DNA of 64,000 bases, from the NCBI GenBank assembly GCA_001584585.1, contig LSYV01000022.1, positions 1,117,033 to 1,181,032 of the forward strand, read 5' to 3'. How positions within the stretch are numbered: the stretch's first letter is position 1; every line of letters starts with the position of its first letter. Both the position numbers and the translations under genes were made by a program. Below are positions 22,401 through 34,130 of this stretch, piece after piece. The notes below the pieces were generated by a model. That model saw nothing but the letters and a program-made list of their open reading frames with translations, was not told the origin of the DNA and did not search any database. The DNA is from Gonium pectorale. Taxonomy: Eukaryota; Chlorophyta; Chlorophyceae; Chlamydomonadales; Volvocaceae.

Positions 22401-25400
22401 CTGCCCGCCGCTTGCGCGGCCGCTGGGCGGCCGCGTGCTGCGCCCCTGGGCGCACTTTGAGCTGCCCGACTCGGACTACGTCAGCGGCGGGCGTCGCAGC
22501 CCCGACATGCCCGGCCCCTCGGGCAGCATTGAGCCGTTGGACCCCGCCACGCGGGTGCTTGAGGTGGAGTCGCTGGGCGTGCGCGTGCGCAACACCAAGC
22601 GCTTCTTCGTGCTCAACCCCACGGGCATCGCCTACGAGTTCTTCTGGCAGCCCGCCAATAAGGCGCAGGAGGGCGGGCCCTTTACCTGCGTCACGCGGCG
22701 CGGCGTGGTCGGCGGCGGGCGCCGCTTCGAGATGGTGTTTGAGTACACGCCCAACACGGACGCCGTGGTGGAGTCCTTCTGGACGTTCCGGATACCCGAG
22801 CAGAACATCGAGGTGCCCTTCCTGCTGGTAGGCCTGGTCAGCGAGCCCCGCGTGATGTTGGACCGGCCGTCAATCAACTTTGGGCAGATCCTCATCGGCT
22901 GCAAGGGCCACGCCACCGTCACGCTCGTCAACAGCGAGCACCTGCCATTCCATTTCGCCTTTGACAAGACGACGTACGACGCAACGGACGAGCTGGTTAA
23001 GGCGACAGGTCGGTTCGAGCGGGTTTGTGCTGGTCCAGCTGTGAGCAGTGAGCTGTCAAGGGTTTGTGGCCCGCTCCTCTGCTACTAGGCACTTGGGACC
23101 TGGTCTTCGTGTCGTGCGTCCCAAGATAAAGTTTCACGCCTGACCGTGCCCCTACCCATCCCCGCCAACTCGCGGCTGCCGCAGGCCAACCCCCGATGGT
23201 GGTGCTGGAGCCGTCGTCAGGCACGGTGCCTGCGCAGGGTAGCGTGACCATCTCGGCCACCTTCACGCCTCGCCTGGAGCGCGACATCAACTACAACGTG
23301 CTGTGCACCGTCAAGAACAAGCCCACCCGCCTGGCGCTCAACATCAAGGGAGAAGGCACTGCCATCCACGAGTCGCTGCAGCTGGAGGACGCGGACGGGA
23401 GCACCGTGGTGCTGGCGCCGCGGCAACCCAACGCCGTGGACTTTGGGCAGGTGTGTGCTTGGTGATGCTCCTCTTGCCCATCCGTGCAACTTAGTAACTG
23501 AGCGTGCACCTATGTGACGTCGTGTGTTTGCATGACTTGAGGCGGAGAGATGCAGCCCGACGGCGTGTGCTTCTCGTCCGGCGGGTCCTGAACTTGATGC
23601 AATGCTGTGCATCTCCCGCAGGTTTTGGTTAACGAGCGGTGCGTTAAGGCGCTGGCGCTGGTCAACAGCGGGCAGACCAACTTCAACTTCATCTGGGACG
23701 TGGGCACCAACCCGCGCATCGGCATCAGCCCCGAGAGCGGGATGGTGCCCCGCGGAGAGCGCCTGGTGTGCGAGCTTGCCTACAACCCACACGGGCCAGA
23801 CAAGTAGGTCCAGATTCCAACTGGTAGCCACAGACGAAGCTGCCCTGTATGGCCAGTAGCGGTCTGGCCAGCTGGCCGGTTCTGCCTCCGCTTATCCGCC
23901 CTGTCCCCCTCACCCTCACCCCAGGCTGCGCGACTACAAGGTCAGCTGCCAGGTGGTCAACGGGCCCAAGTACACACTGCTGCTCAACGGCGTGGGCCAC
24001 AAGCCGCGACTGGACCTGTCCTGGTTCAACCACGACTTTGGGTTACAGCCCGTCTGGCAGCCGGGCATGGCGCCCGCCGTCAAGACGCTGCGCCTGCGCA
24101 ACGACGACTCGCAGCCCATCGCCGTGGACCCGCACTGGGACCCCAACGCGCCCTCGGCAGCCGACTGGCAGGTCGACTGCGGCCCCTCGGTGCTGCAGCC
24201 CGGCGAGGCGCGCGAGTGGGTGGTCACGTTCCGGCCGCGCGGCCCGGCGGCCTGCAGCCTGTCGCTGCCGCTCGAGATCAATGGCCTGTACACGGTGCAC
24301 GTGGAGGTCAAGGGCGAGGGCAGCCCGCTGCGGGTCGAGGTGGCCAACCCGGCGCACCGCGCCATCAACTTCGGGCCCGTCAGCCAGGGCGGCTCCACGA
24401 CGCGTGTGGTGCCCGTTATCAACCGTGGCCGCACGCCCGCCACGCTCTGTCTGGCGCCTAGCCTAGACCTGCTGGCTCGCTGCTCGGTGGAGGTCATTCC
24501 CACGCCCTCCACCGAAATCCTGCTGCGGCCGCGCGAGAGCACCGACCTGACGTTCTTCTTCAAGCCCACGGCCCGCATGCGGCCCTTCACGGAGGAGCTG
24601 CTGGTCAACCTGTGCGGCATCAACACGCCGCTGGCCACGCTCACGGGCGCCTGCCTGGGCACGGAGCTGCGCCTGGCATCCGACTCGCTGCCGTTCGGGC
24701 CGGTCGTGCTGGGCAGCCGCGCCGTGAAGCGGCTGCAGCTGGAGAACACCGGCGACGTGGGGACCAAGTTTGCGTGGGACACTAAGGCGCTGGGGCCGCA
24801 CTTCAGCATCTTCCCCGCCGACGGCTTCCTGGCGCCGGGGCAGGACGTGAAGCTGGACGTCACGTTCCACCCCACCGAGGTCAACCCCGACGTGCGGGTG
24901 GACAAGGTCAAGCTGCGCGTGGAGGGCGGCGCGGAATGCCTGCTGACGCTCACGGGCGCCTGCATTGCCACCGCGGCGCAGCCTGAGGTAGTCAGCTTCT
25001 CCTGCAACGTGCGCGCCTCCGCCAGCCAGAGCATCACCATCTCCAACAACAGCAGCAGCGCCTGGTCACTGCGGCCCGTGCTGCAGAACGACTTCTTCAG
25101 CGGCCCCGAGTCGCTGGCCGTGCCGCCCAACAGCAAGGCCACCTACACCGTCACCTTCAAGCCGCTCACCATGTCCTCGCCTGACCAGCCGCACGAGGGC
25201 AGCGTCTTCTTCCCCATCCCCGACGGCACGGGCCTGCTGTACCGGCTGTTGGGCCGCGCCGAGGCGCCGGTGCCGGAGGGCACCATCGAGCGGACGATCC
25301 AGGCCAAGTCGCCGCACGTGGAGGTGCTGCGCTGCCACAACTGGCTGCACAAGCCACAGCGCTTCCGGGTGCTGCTGGAGCGCAAGGCGGGCGACAAGAG

Positions 25401-26635
25401 CACGCAGCTGGGCGCGCCCGAGTACGTGGACGTGCCGCCGCTGAGCGCCAAGGACGTCAAGCTCAGCGTCTACAGCTACACCGCCTCGGTCACGCAGGCG
25501 ACCGTCACCTTCAAGAACGAGTCCTCCGGGTGAGCGGCGCGGGGGCTGGGCCGGGCCGGCGGTGGGCTGCGGCTTGTGGCGCGCACCACCCTTCTCGTCC
25601 GCTCTCGCTTCAAGCCCACCTCGGCGCCTGTGTGTGGAGCTGTCACCGCGTCTCCCTCCACCCCGCGCCTGCCGCCTCTCACGCAGCCCCCGATCTGCCG
25701 CTTCCTTTCTTTGCAGGGAATACCTGTTCTACCAGCTGAAGATCGTGGCGTCGGCGGCCGCCCAGCGCGGTACGCTGGGCCTGGAGTGCCCCGTCCGCAC
25801 GCAGACCACTGCGCGCGTGTCCGTGGCCAACCCGCTGCCCGAGGACGTGACGCTGCGCGCCACCGCCAGCCACAAGGGCGTGGTAGTCCCGGCAACTGTG
25901 CTGGTGCGCGCGGGCGCCACTGCTGACGTCGAGGTGCGCTACCGGCCGCTGGTGGTCGGCTCGCAGGAGGGCACGCTGCGGCTCGAATGCCCCGAGCTGG
26001 GCGCCTTCGAGTGGGCGCTGCGGCTGGGCGGCACGCCCACCAACCCCGAGCGCGGCCTCACGTACAACGTGCCGCTGGGCGCGCGCGAGGCGCAGGTGTT
26101 CCGCTTCACACACTGGCTGGAGGAGAAGGCGGACTACAAGGTCACCTTCAAGTCGTCAGGGACGCACGTGGCCACCGGCGGCGCCTTCACCGCGCCCGCG
26201 ACCGTGGCCGCGCCGGCGGCGGTGGCCGGCTTGGCCGCCGGCTCGGAGGCCTCCTTGGAGGTGACCTTTGAGCCGACGGCCATCGGCGAGAACATCCGCG
26301 ACACGCTCATCGTGTCGTCGCCCACGGGCGGTGAGTACCAGTGCCCGCTGGTGGGGCGGTGCATCCCGCCCAAGCCGCAGGGACCGGTGGACGTGAGCAA
26401 GGGCTCCGCCGTGCTGCCCTTCACCAACGTGTTCACGGCGGACGCGGAGTTCAGCCTGGCGGTGGACAACCCGGCGTTCGTGGTCAAGGCCTCGGAGAAA
26501 ATCGCCTCGAAGAAGACCGCCAACATCGCCGTCAGCTTCAAGCCCGCGGATGCCACCAAGCCGCGGACCGGCAAGCTGACCATCTCGTGCCCCGCGCAGA
26601 CCAGCTGCCAGTGGGTGTACTACCTGCAGGCGTAG
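4401..26635 (+). CDS. HYDIN: HYDIN, giant ASH/MSP-domain protein of the flagellar central-pair apparatus
   Basis: Structural protein of the central-pair C2 projection, needed for flagellar beating (established in Chlamydomonas and mammals). 32 exons join in phase: 4401-4496, 4567-4680, 4863-4985, 5299-6731, 6979-7147, 7318-7476, 7744-8030, 8270-8553, 8804-8948, 9116-9230, 9402-9800, 10027-10509, 10844-11029, 11210-11287, 11467-12360, 12542-12793, 13045-13236, 13559-13857, 14078-17066 (gap 14966-15790), 17353-17575, 17817-17979, 18159-18287, 18439-18630, 18861-18939, 19158-19302, 19513-20486, 20740-21262, 21549-23008, 23185-23450, 23622-23803, 23925-25529, 25717-26635. About 4,900 residues are visible; human HYDIN has about 5,100. 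Diagnostic stretches are RPRIIEHLNIADFSHH, CTEREKFVVPVLAVGA and ALDFPDLVDFG near the N-terminus and VYYLQA at the end. Repeated LDFG(x)V...NxG units mark the ASH domains. A Lys/Glu-rich coiled coil lies near residues 1494-1535 (exon 15), an adenylate-kinase-like segment near 1990-2170 (exon 19). The ATG at 4401 is the first in frame and gives an in-phase splice to the conserved second exon. Confidence 0.95.
14331..14900 (+). other. adenylate-kinase-like segment inside HYDIN, with a degenerate P-loop
   Basis: Exon 19 encodes PFVIVTGPHLVGTTTQA (P-loop position 14349-14372), then an acidic linker, then GLVLDGLVSRYLPPPLVAKALLDAL. This matches the order of the kinase-like insert in vertebrate HYDIN (P-loop, then an LDG motif before a long helix). 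The P-loop reads GPHLVGTT: the Lys of canonical GxxxxGK(S/T) is Thr. Nucleotide binding in the usual manner is therefore unlikely. The segment runs into the N gap. Confidence 0.7.
14966..15790. other. assembly gap (825 N) inside HYDIN exon 19
   Basis: Before the gap the coding frame is 14079+3k. After it the frame is 15791+3k, starting RAFASHDSPPT. The two are not in register across 825 bases, so the gap length is an estimate or the gap hides an intron. Pro/Ala-rich, GC-rich flanks explain the failed assembly. Confidence 0.9.
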
Positions 26636-28569
26636 AGGGCGGCGCTGATAAGCGATCGTTGGAGGGTGCTGAGTTTGCGACGATGATGGGGCTAGGGCCT
26701 CCTTTCAGCAGATGGGTGGGGCAGAATCAGTGCATGCTATTTACCATATGGCGTGGCGCCTTCTGGCGTTGGTAGTGGCGGCATCCTAGTTTTTATGTTG
26801 GCCAGTACTGGTGGCGACGGCGGGATGACGTGGGATAGTTGCCGGTCGGGGCTTTGCATGCACTGGCTATGCTTGGAACACGGTTTCGCGAGAATGCGGC
26901 CTGGGCTCTGCTGTGGGTAGGACTGACGTGAAACGGACGCTCCGAAACCGGCTGCTGCCCAGCTCGCATCCGGTCGAGATACATGACAAGCCTCCTCCGC
27001 ACGCGCCGGGTAGGGGGAGGAATTAGATGGCATCGGCCTCCTTTCTAGGGAGGGTGCCGACGCGTTGCACAGGACTTCACGACCTGCATGCGCGCTGGGG
27101 CAGCACGGCGGGTGGCGCGGAGCACGCGCGCACCCAGCGGGTGGTCTTGCCTTGACTGCGGGCCTGACTTGTGCTCGACCGGAGCATTGCAGAGCTGGTG
27201 CGTGCGGGCGGAAGACTGCAGGCGGACACAGGGACGGCTACCTAGACAGCCGCGTATGTGTTCGCCCCGCTTTGCGGGCATTAGAAAGCATGTGGGCCGC
27301 GCGGTTGCGGAGTGTAGACCAACATGCACGGCTTTACGGTCGGACGCCTACATAGGACGAAGCCGACGATGGGCCTCTTGATGTCTGGTCTAAGTGCAAC
27401 GATGCGAGCCTACCTACCTGGTCATTCATTCGTGCTCATCAGACGGGTGTAGGGGGTAGCCAGTGTGCCAACCATGGGCGTGAAGGTTGTAACGCATGGA
27501 CAGTGGATTGATCACAGCCCTGCGGCCAAACGAACGGCGCACTAGCTTACCCAGTTTGTTGGAGGCGCCCGCGCTGCCAACGCGCCCCTCCCCCGCCCGC
27601 CGGCCCTGGTGTGTGCGTCAAAGCAGGGGTCTGGGTGGACGACGGAAAACGCCGTCTGGAGGCAGCTGGCTGAGAAAGGAAAGGAAGCCGGTGCTGGTGC
27701 TGCGGCTGCAGGGAGAGGAAACGTCGCGAGGCCGAAACGTCGTGATGGGGGCCGAAAAGGGGCTGCAAGCAAGGGGAACCACGGCCAAACTGGAGGCGGC
27801 TGCGGCTGACAGGCTGCACCAACAGCGGCCGAACCAGCTAGCTGCCCCCACCGGCCCGCCCGCCCGCCCGCACATCCGCCTATCCGCCTACCCGGCCTGC
27901 CGAGGTCACCGAAAACTACTGAGCCCCGGCCCTCGCGAGGCTCGCGAGGCCGGGCACTTACGGGCGCGGCTGCGGACTGACTGCTACCGGCACCACCACC
28001 GCCCGCCGTGTGTATGTCCGTAGTGGTTGCCTTCCCCATTTCTGGTTCTCTTTTTTTATCAAACAGTGACGGCACACACACGAAGCGAAGGAGCCCTGCA
28101 CCTAAAGACCACGCACAGAACAGGAAGATGGGGAGAAGACGAGACGAACACCAGGACAGGAGACAAGTAGCCGAAGAGTACCCCCGCCTTCGTTCGACTG
28201 CCGACGGCCGCCAGCGAGAGAGCGCGCGGCGAGGGTTCGGTGCTGGTTGCCGACGACAGCATGGCAGGTACGCCACGTGTACCGTACATGTGCGGCAGGA
28301 CGTGAGCGTACGGGCATGCGGGGTACACAGATTTCAACGGCGGTTTCACGGTCCACCCGCTGCTTGGTCCTGCAAGACTGGCGCAGCGTGCAAGACATCC
28401 CCCTCCCCTAGCAAAAGACGGAAACCCGAACCCCTACCCCCGCTGTAAACCGCCCAACAGAGCGACACCTGGCACCGGCCCCAAAAAAGAGAAGCACAGC
28501 AAGACCCGCTAGAAGGCAAAACCCCACAAAACCACCACGCACCCCGAACTCCAAGTCCAACCACCAAGC
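26636..28569. other. HYDIN 3' UTR and downstream spacer
   Basis: The HYDIN stop codon is at 26633-26635. A TGTAA at 27488-27492 is a candidate volvocine polyadenylation signal, giving a 3' UTR of about 860 nt. Past it, 27500-28569 has only overlapping frames on both strands with no family signature; I see no gene there. Confidence 0.45.
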
Positions 28570-28794
28570 TCAGCGGGAAGCCTGCGACTGTGCGCGTGGC
28601 CCGCTGATGACCACACCGCCTCCTGCCTTCTGCTGCAAATCAAACACCTTTTGGAGCTCCATAGCCGCCTCCACCAATGCTCCGAGGGCCACCGCCAACA
28701 GCGCATCGAACTGGCTGGTCTCCATCTCAATGTCCCGCGCAGATCCGCGCGCAGGTAGGCGAGCAGAAGGTCCCTCCCGGCGTGCTACGAGCAA
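28570..28794 (-). CDS. possible minus-strand exon of an unknown gene
   Basis: The minus-strand frame from 28794 to a TGA at 28572-28570 ends with a stretch that looks coding: METSQFDALLAVALGALVEA, then a helix-like AMELQKVFDLQQKAGGG. The N-terminal third is Arg/Pro-rich and looks random, so a real exon may begin near the internal ATG at about 28727. No family is recognised and no partner exon was found with confidence. Confidence 0.2.
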   Translation of the reverse strand: MLVARREGPSARLPARGSARDIEMETSQFDALLAVALGALVEAAMELQKVFDLQQKAGGGVVISGPRAQSQASR

Positions 28795-30465
28795 CCCAGA
28801 CGGGTGGCTCGGAGTGGCGGGCCTGTTGTGCCAGGGCTTTCACAGGATCGCGGTGAGGCCCAGGAGGGTCTGAAGGGCCGCGTGCAGCCGCTGTCAAGTG
28901 ACGATACCCGAATGAACTCATGATGCACCGTACCCGTCACTGTCGGTGCGTGTCGCTGCTGCTGGAGACTATCGCGCTGCTGCGCATCGGGCGAGGCGCC
29001 GGCGGCGCTGCACACTGAGACCGGCCCTACCCAACAGGCCGCAGCCCTGGTGTAATGCATCGGCCTGCGGCAGAGTGATTGGTGCCGGGGCTGCCATGGG
29101 TGCCTCAGCCGGTCGGCGCCCCCTCAGCGGGTCGACGTCCGTGTCCATGCGTGCAGGCCCTCCCGCTGCTTGCCCGGAGCAAGGAGGCCCCCCCCAGTGG
29201 AAGGTCAAAGCGGCGCACGCGACCGCCACGCAAGCCGCACCCAAGCGCCCTCCCCGCCCCCCCCCCCCGCGCTGCTATGTCACGACCCTAATAAGCCCCG
29301 CACCGTGAACAATACACCAGTGCCCTGGCAAGTTACGGGGCTCAGGGCGCCTGGGGCGTGAATAATGTGCCCAGTAGGCGCCCGGGCCAGCCTCCCAGGG
29401 TCATGATGCCGGCTACGCTGTCGTGTGCTATGGCATGGCCATGACAACGCGTTTCATTGGATGAGACCTCAAGCGTGCAGAACCACACACGTGCAGTCGC
29501 AGTTCCCAAGGCACCCGGCTTGCCAGTTCCAGTAGGAAACGACCACGCCTGGAAACGGCCCCAAAGCTTCACGTCCCAAGTGAAACAAGCAGTCGATTGC
29601 TGATAGCTTCTGAGCATCCAGTATATATCGGTATGCTTTTTGTTTCTATGCCCTACGGGCGGCTGATCGTGGGCAGGGACTCGATGCACGGTATAGCACC
29701 CCCTCATCAATAGAAAGTTTAGCATCTGGAGCCGAAGCTGGGTGCAGGCGCGTGCCGATGTGCATACCGGTAAACCCTAAACCAGAAATGTGTTGTAGGG
29801 CCCATTGCCCACCATGCCATGCCGGCCGCGCCATATAGCGTTATGTGGCGCCCCACAGTGGGAGCATTGTGCAGCGGGGGCATGTCGCATGTGCCACACT
29901 AGTGCGCCACCTGACAATGAAGGGCCTCGCAGGTAGGCATCCATTCCCTTACACTCTTGACACTCCTGTCTCAAGGGGCACAAACCGCGAGAAGCCCTGA
30001 CAAATGCACGCATGCGACCCGTGGGCCAGCCCTGGTCGGACATGTGATGGCCTCCTCTAAGAGTTAACCCCGTCAATAAACCAATTAAATTGGATGGCTG
30101 TTCATGACAGCCCTGCCAGCAGAAGATGCTCGAGTTAGTACTGTTCCGTATGAAGGTCCGTCCATCTACCATCGCAAAATCATGGCGCACACAGTAAATA
30201 AAACTAGATGGGTGTTACCGAATGATTGAAGCAGCAGACTGGGGGCATGCGGGCCTTCATCTCGTAAGACTGCCACGTCCAGGCGCCGCTCAAGCTGTGC
30301 TTGGGCGCGTACGCCTTTGATCGACCATGCGTATAGTATGAATATTCGCAATACGAAGAAACGCAGGGCTACAGCCGCCTCCCGCCCTTCTGCCCTTCGT
30401 GGCGTCTTCAGGACGGAAGCCCGGTCGAAGTCATCCACCGCTGAAGTACAGGTGCTTTACAAACC
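28795..30465. other. spacer upstream of the matrix protease
   Basis: No gene supported. The composition becomes more AT-rich from about 29380, unlike the coding parts, for example around 30060-30100. Open frames are short and on both strands. Confidence 0.4.
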
Positions 30466-30472
30466 TATATAA
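30466..30472 (+). promoter_or_regulatory. TATA box of the VMP-like protease gene
   Basis: TATATAA occurs 174 bases before the chosen start codon, in a spacing that allows transcription to begin near 30495. The first ATG downstream of that point is 30640, in frame with the signal peptide. Confidence 0.6.
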
Positions 30473-30639
30473 GCGCTCTTTGCGATCCTCATTTCAAAGG
30501 CCCGGCCCGGTTTGCACTGGGCATATCACTTGGCGGACACCTGCTTCAGAGACCGCATCAGAGCTTGTTACTTGATCGACAGGAGCCCTCCTGCTCGACT
30601 CAAAGCCGGCCCCTGCTCCTACCCCGCACATCCGCGCGC

Positions 30640-33600
30640 ATGGGCAGGAGAAGGGGCGTCGGAATGCGCTGGTTCCCGTTACTCGCCCTCGTGGCGGTTG
30701 CAATGGCAAGCGGTAAGTGGAAAGGAACAACGTACCCTGGCTTCGCCCCTATTACGAGCTGCGCTTGCTCTTGTGCTATGTGTGAAACTTATCGGCCGCC
30801 AATGCCCACACTTGCGCAGGTGTCAGCGGCCGCGCCGAGCCGGCCATGTCTGCTCCAGGCTACGTCAAGAAGCTACAAGGCCAGCTGGCTCTCGTGGACA
30901 TGCATGAGCAGGGTGCGGAGTATGTCATCGTGGGCGACGACGGTGCGATCACCCCCTTCGCCTCGCGTGGCGTCAAGCCGCCCAAGAAAGACAAGGACGG
31001 CAATGACATTGAGCTGGGAGCCATCGTGGGGCTGGTGGGTCAGCGCTGCTTGCCTTTGCAATCTTATCTGCGCGCGCCGTCCTCAACGGTCACTTGCTCA
31101 ATCTCGCCGGTTGCTTGCCCCGGATGCACCACTCCCTGCCTTCCATTCACTGATCTACCACGGCCCCCCATGACCGCTCCTCATTTGGTACCGGCAGAAC
31201 TGCCCCACGGACCCGGTCACCGGCCAATGCTCGTACATCTCCAGCAATGACACCATCCTCATCAGCGGCGCCGCCACGCCCACCGCCGTCGGCAAGCCAA
31301 TCTCCCAGCGGCTCCTCGTCATGATCATCGACTACAGTACCACCTGCGGCCAAGCAGCTAACCTGACGGAGGCTGACGTGCGCACCCTATACCTTGGAGC
31401 CGCCGGCGACGGCTCGGCCGGCCACGCGCTCAAGTTCGAGCAGTGCTCGTACGGCTCCTTTATCATCAACGCAACCGCTTTTACTGTCATCACGGTCCAG
31501 CCCTGGTGCAACGCCACCATCTCGACCAGCTGCTCCTACTCTGCCATCTCTGGCGGCGCCGACGCGGCCGCCAAGGCGCTGATCGGCACCGCCGCCTTCG
31601 CCACCTACACCCACTACACGTACATCTTGCCGACCGGCTACGAGTCCATCTGCCGCTGGTCGGGCCTGGCGCTGCTGCCCGGAAAGCAGACGTGGCTGCA
31701 GACCTCCAACTACGGCGTGAGGCGCTGGTGCGTACCGGCGCGGGTTGCGTGGCTGATGCGTTGGTTTGTGGCGGACTAGGTCGGGGCAATACCCGGCATA
31801 CCCGGCGTCGTTGCCGTACTTGGCTGACATGGGAGGCCGGATCCTTTGCGCAAGTCGCTGCGGGCTCGCCCACCGGCCCACCCTGCTCCATCCCGCCTCA
31901 ACCCTGCCCATTCCCCGCTCCATTCCCCATCGCCGCAGGGCGACCGTCATGCAGGAGACGATTCACAATTACGGTGAGGCGACAGAGCGTACGGGGCAGG
32001 CACGGATTGATGCTGATGGGCTGTTTGCAAACGAGGGCCTTGTGGTGGCCTGGGGTCGACGCACCGCCATGCTTAGTGCCTTGGATCATTGTCCCGCCCG
32101 TCAACCCTGTCTCGCACCGCTCCGTAGGTCTCTGGCACTCGTGGCAGAACGGCGTCGAATACGACGACTATTCGACCTCCATGGGCCGCGGCAACGCCTG
32201 CCCCAACGCCGCGGAGATTTCCCGCATGGGCTGGGCCTCACCAGCCTCCAACGGCGGCGCCATCAACGCCACGACCATGCCCGCCGGGTCCGCCGTCACC
32301 TTCAGCCTGCCCGCCACCTCCCTGACCGGCAGCGGCAACTACCTGCGCATCAGGCCCAACTGGCTGGCCTCGTACGGCGGCGTGCTCACGGCCAAGAACC
32401 TGTACATCGCGGTTCGCGTGAGCCGCATCGGGGACGCAGCTCTGAGCGCCAGCTACGCGCCGCGCATCAACGTCCACGAGGTGAGCCGCGTATCTCGTGG
32501 GAGGGGAGGGGAGGGGCGCGTGGGAGGTCTGTGCAGAAGATGGTGTTCGGGCTGCATCTAGCATGGGAGGGGAGGGAAGGGGAGTGGCTGGGCACAGGAT
32601 GGGGCTGCTCGATTTGCACTCTTGTACCCACGCCGCTGTCTGCTCCGTTCCTGCGTGTGCGTGCCAGCCTCAAGACTCGGGTTTGGCCGCACCTAGCGCA
32701 CCAGGCGGCACCACCCACACATCAAGCATCAAGCACCTCCCCGGTTCCGCTCCCGACCCGTCACCTACCTCTGGCGTCTGCCCCTGCCCCTGCCCCTCCC
32801 TCGCCCGCCGCCCCCACACCTACAGGTCAATGCGACCATGGACAACGCGTACCCCACTTCGTACGTCAACGGGGACCGCCAGATTGCCTTCATCGGCTCT
32901 GTCGTCAACCTCACCTCGGTCACCTTCCCGGCATACAACCTGGTGGTCTACTCTGGAGCCTGGGTGGGGGCCAGCATCATGAGAGTGCACCTGTGCCGCT
33001 ACGTGGCCGACCCCGCAGAGTGTCCCTCCCTGGACTTCCTGGAGCAGCGGCCATCGCCTCCTCCGCCCTCGCCGCCTCCGCCACCGCCCTCGCCGCCCTC
33101 TCCCTCGCCGCCCTCGCCGCCGCCGCCCANNNNNNNNNNNNNNNNNNNNNNNNNNNNNNNNNNNNNNNNNNNNNNNNNNNNNNNNNNNNNNNNNNNNNNN
33201 NNNNNNNNNNNNNNNNNNNNNNNNNNNNNNNNNNNNNNNNNNNNNNNNNNNNNNNNNNNNNNNNNNNNNNNNNNNNNNNNNNNNNNNNNNNNNNNNNNNN
33301 NNNNNNNNNNNNNNNNNNNNNNNNNNNNNNNNNNNNNNNNNNNNNNNNNNNNNNNNNNNNNNNNNNNNNNNNNNNNNNNNNNNNNNNNNNNNNNNNNNNN
33401 NNNNNNNNNNNNNNNNNNNNNNNNNNNNNNNNNNNNNNNNNNNNNNNNNNNNNNNNNNNNNNNNNNNNNNNNNNNNNNNNNNNNNNNNNNNNNNNNNNNN
33501 NNNNNNNNNNNNNNNNNNNNNNNNNNNNNNNNNNNNNNNNNNNNNNNNNNNNNNNNNNNNNNNNNNNNNNNNNNNNNNNNNNNNNNNNNNNNNNNNNNNN

Positions 33601-34130
33601 NNNNNNNNNNNNNNNNNNNNNNNNNNNNNNNNNNNNNNNNNNNNNNNNNNNNNNNNNNNNNNNNNNNNNNNNNNNNNNNNNNNNNNNNNNNNNNNNNNNN
33701 NNNNNNNNNNNNNNNNNNNNNNNCAGCCCCTCGCCACCGCCGCCGCCGCCGTCGCCGCCATCGCCCCCGCCTTCGCCGCCGCCACCATCGCCGCCAAGCC
33801 CAAGGCCGCCATCGCCGCCACCACCGCCGCCACCAAGCCCAAGGCCACCTTCGCCCTCGCCCCCGCCCAAGGTGCGTGAACCTTTGCAACGGAAATCACT
33901 TTGCCCTTGAGTTTCCCTACCCCAACGTGTGCGAGCTTCTGGAGAACTGCGCATATGCAATCGATAGGTCTGCGGTGTACACACACTGCTTAATAGATTG
34001 CTATTCAGCCGAATGCTCCTTATGTGCCGGTCGCCCATCTTTGCCCTCCCACCTGACGCCTGTCTCACAGGGCAAAGGCGGTAAGGTCCGCCGTCGGGAG
34101 CTCAGGAAAGGGCGCCGCTTGTTGCAGTAG
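30640..34130 (+). CDS. VMP/gametolysin-like matrix metalloprotease (peptidase M11) with proline-rich tail
   Basis: Secreted extracellular-matrix protease. Seven exons: 30640-30712, 30820-31034, 31198-31727, 31939-31973, 32128-32480, 32826-33871 (with a 594-N gap) and 34071-34130; about 570 residues are visible. A signal peptide lies in exon 1 (MRWFPLLALVAVAMAS, starting at 30664; the upstream in-frame ATG at 30640 is the first ATG after the TATA box). A propeptide-like region follows, then the active-site segment WATVMQETIHNYGLWHSW at about residues 273-290, formed by joining exons 3, 4 and 5. The motif is QExxHxxGxxH, as in Volvox VMPs, not HExxH as in gametolysin. A Met-turn-like TSMGRG follows, and many NxS/T sites. 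The C-terminus is SPPPP-type (hydroxyproline-rich style) and closes with a basic tail, VRRRELRKGRR. Splices are phase-consistent except across the gap. A matrix-remodelling role is inferred from the family. Confidence 0.9.
33130..33723. other. assembly gap (594 N) in the proline-rich region of the protease
   Basis: Both sides encode SP/PPP repeats. The frame is 32826+3k before the gap and 33725+3k after it, out of register by two bases, so the gap length is estimated. The length of the SP-rich tail cannot be known from this assembly. Confidence 0.9.

Noticed and set aside
27542..28276. 244-codon minus-strand frame after HYDIN
   Set aside because: Cys/Arg/Pro/Ser-rich composition typical of non-coding GC-rich DNA, no motif, and competing frames on the other strand.
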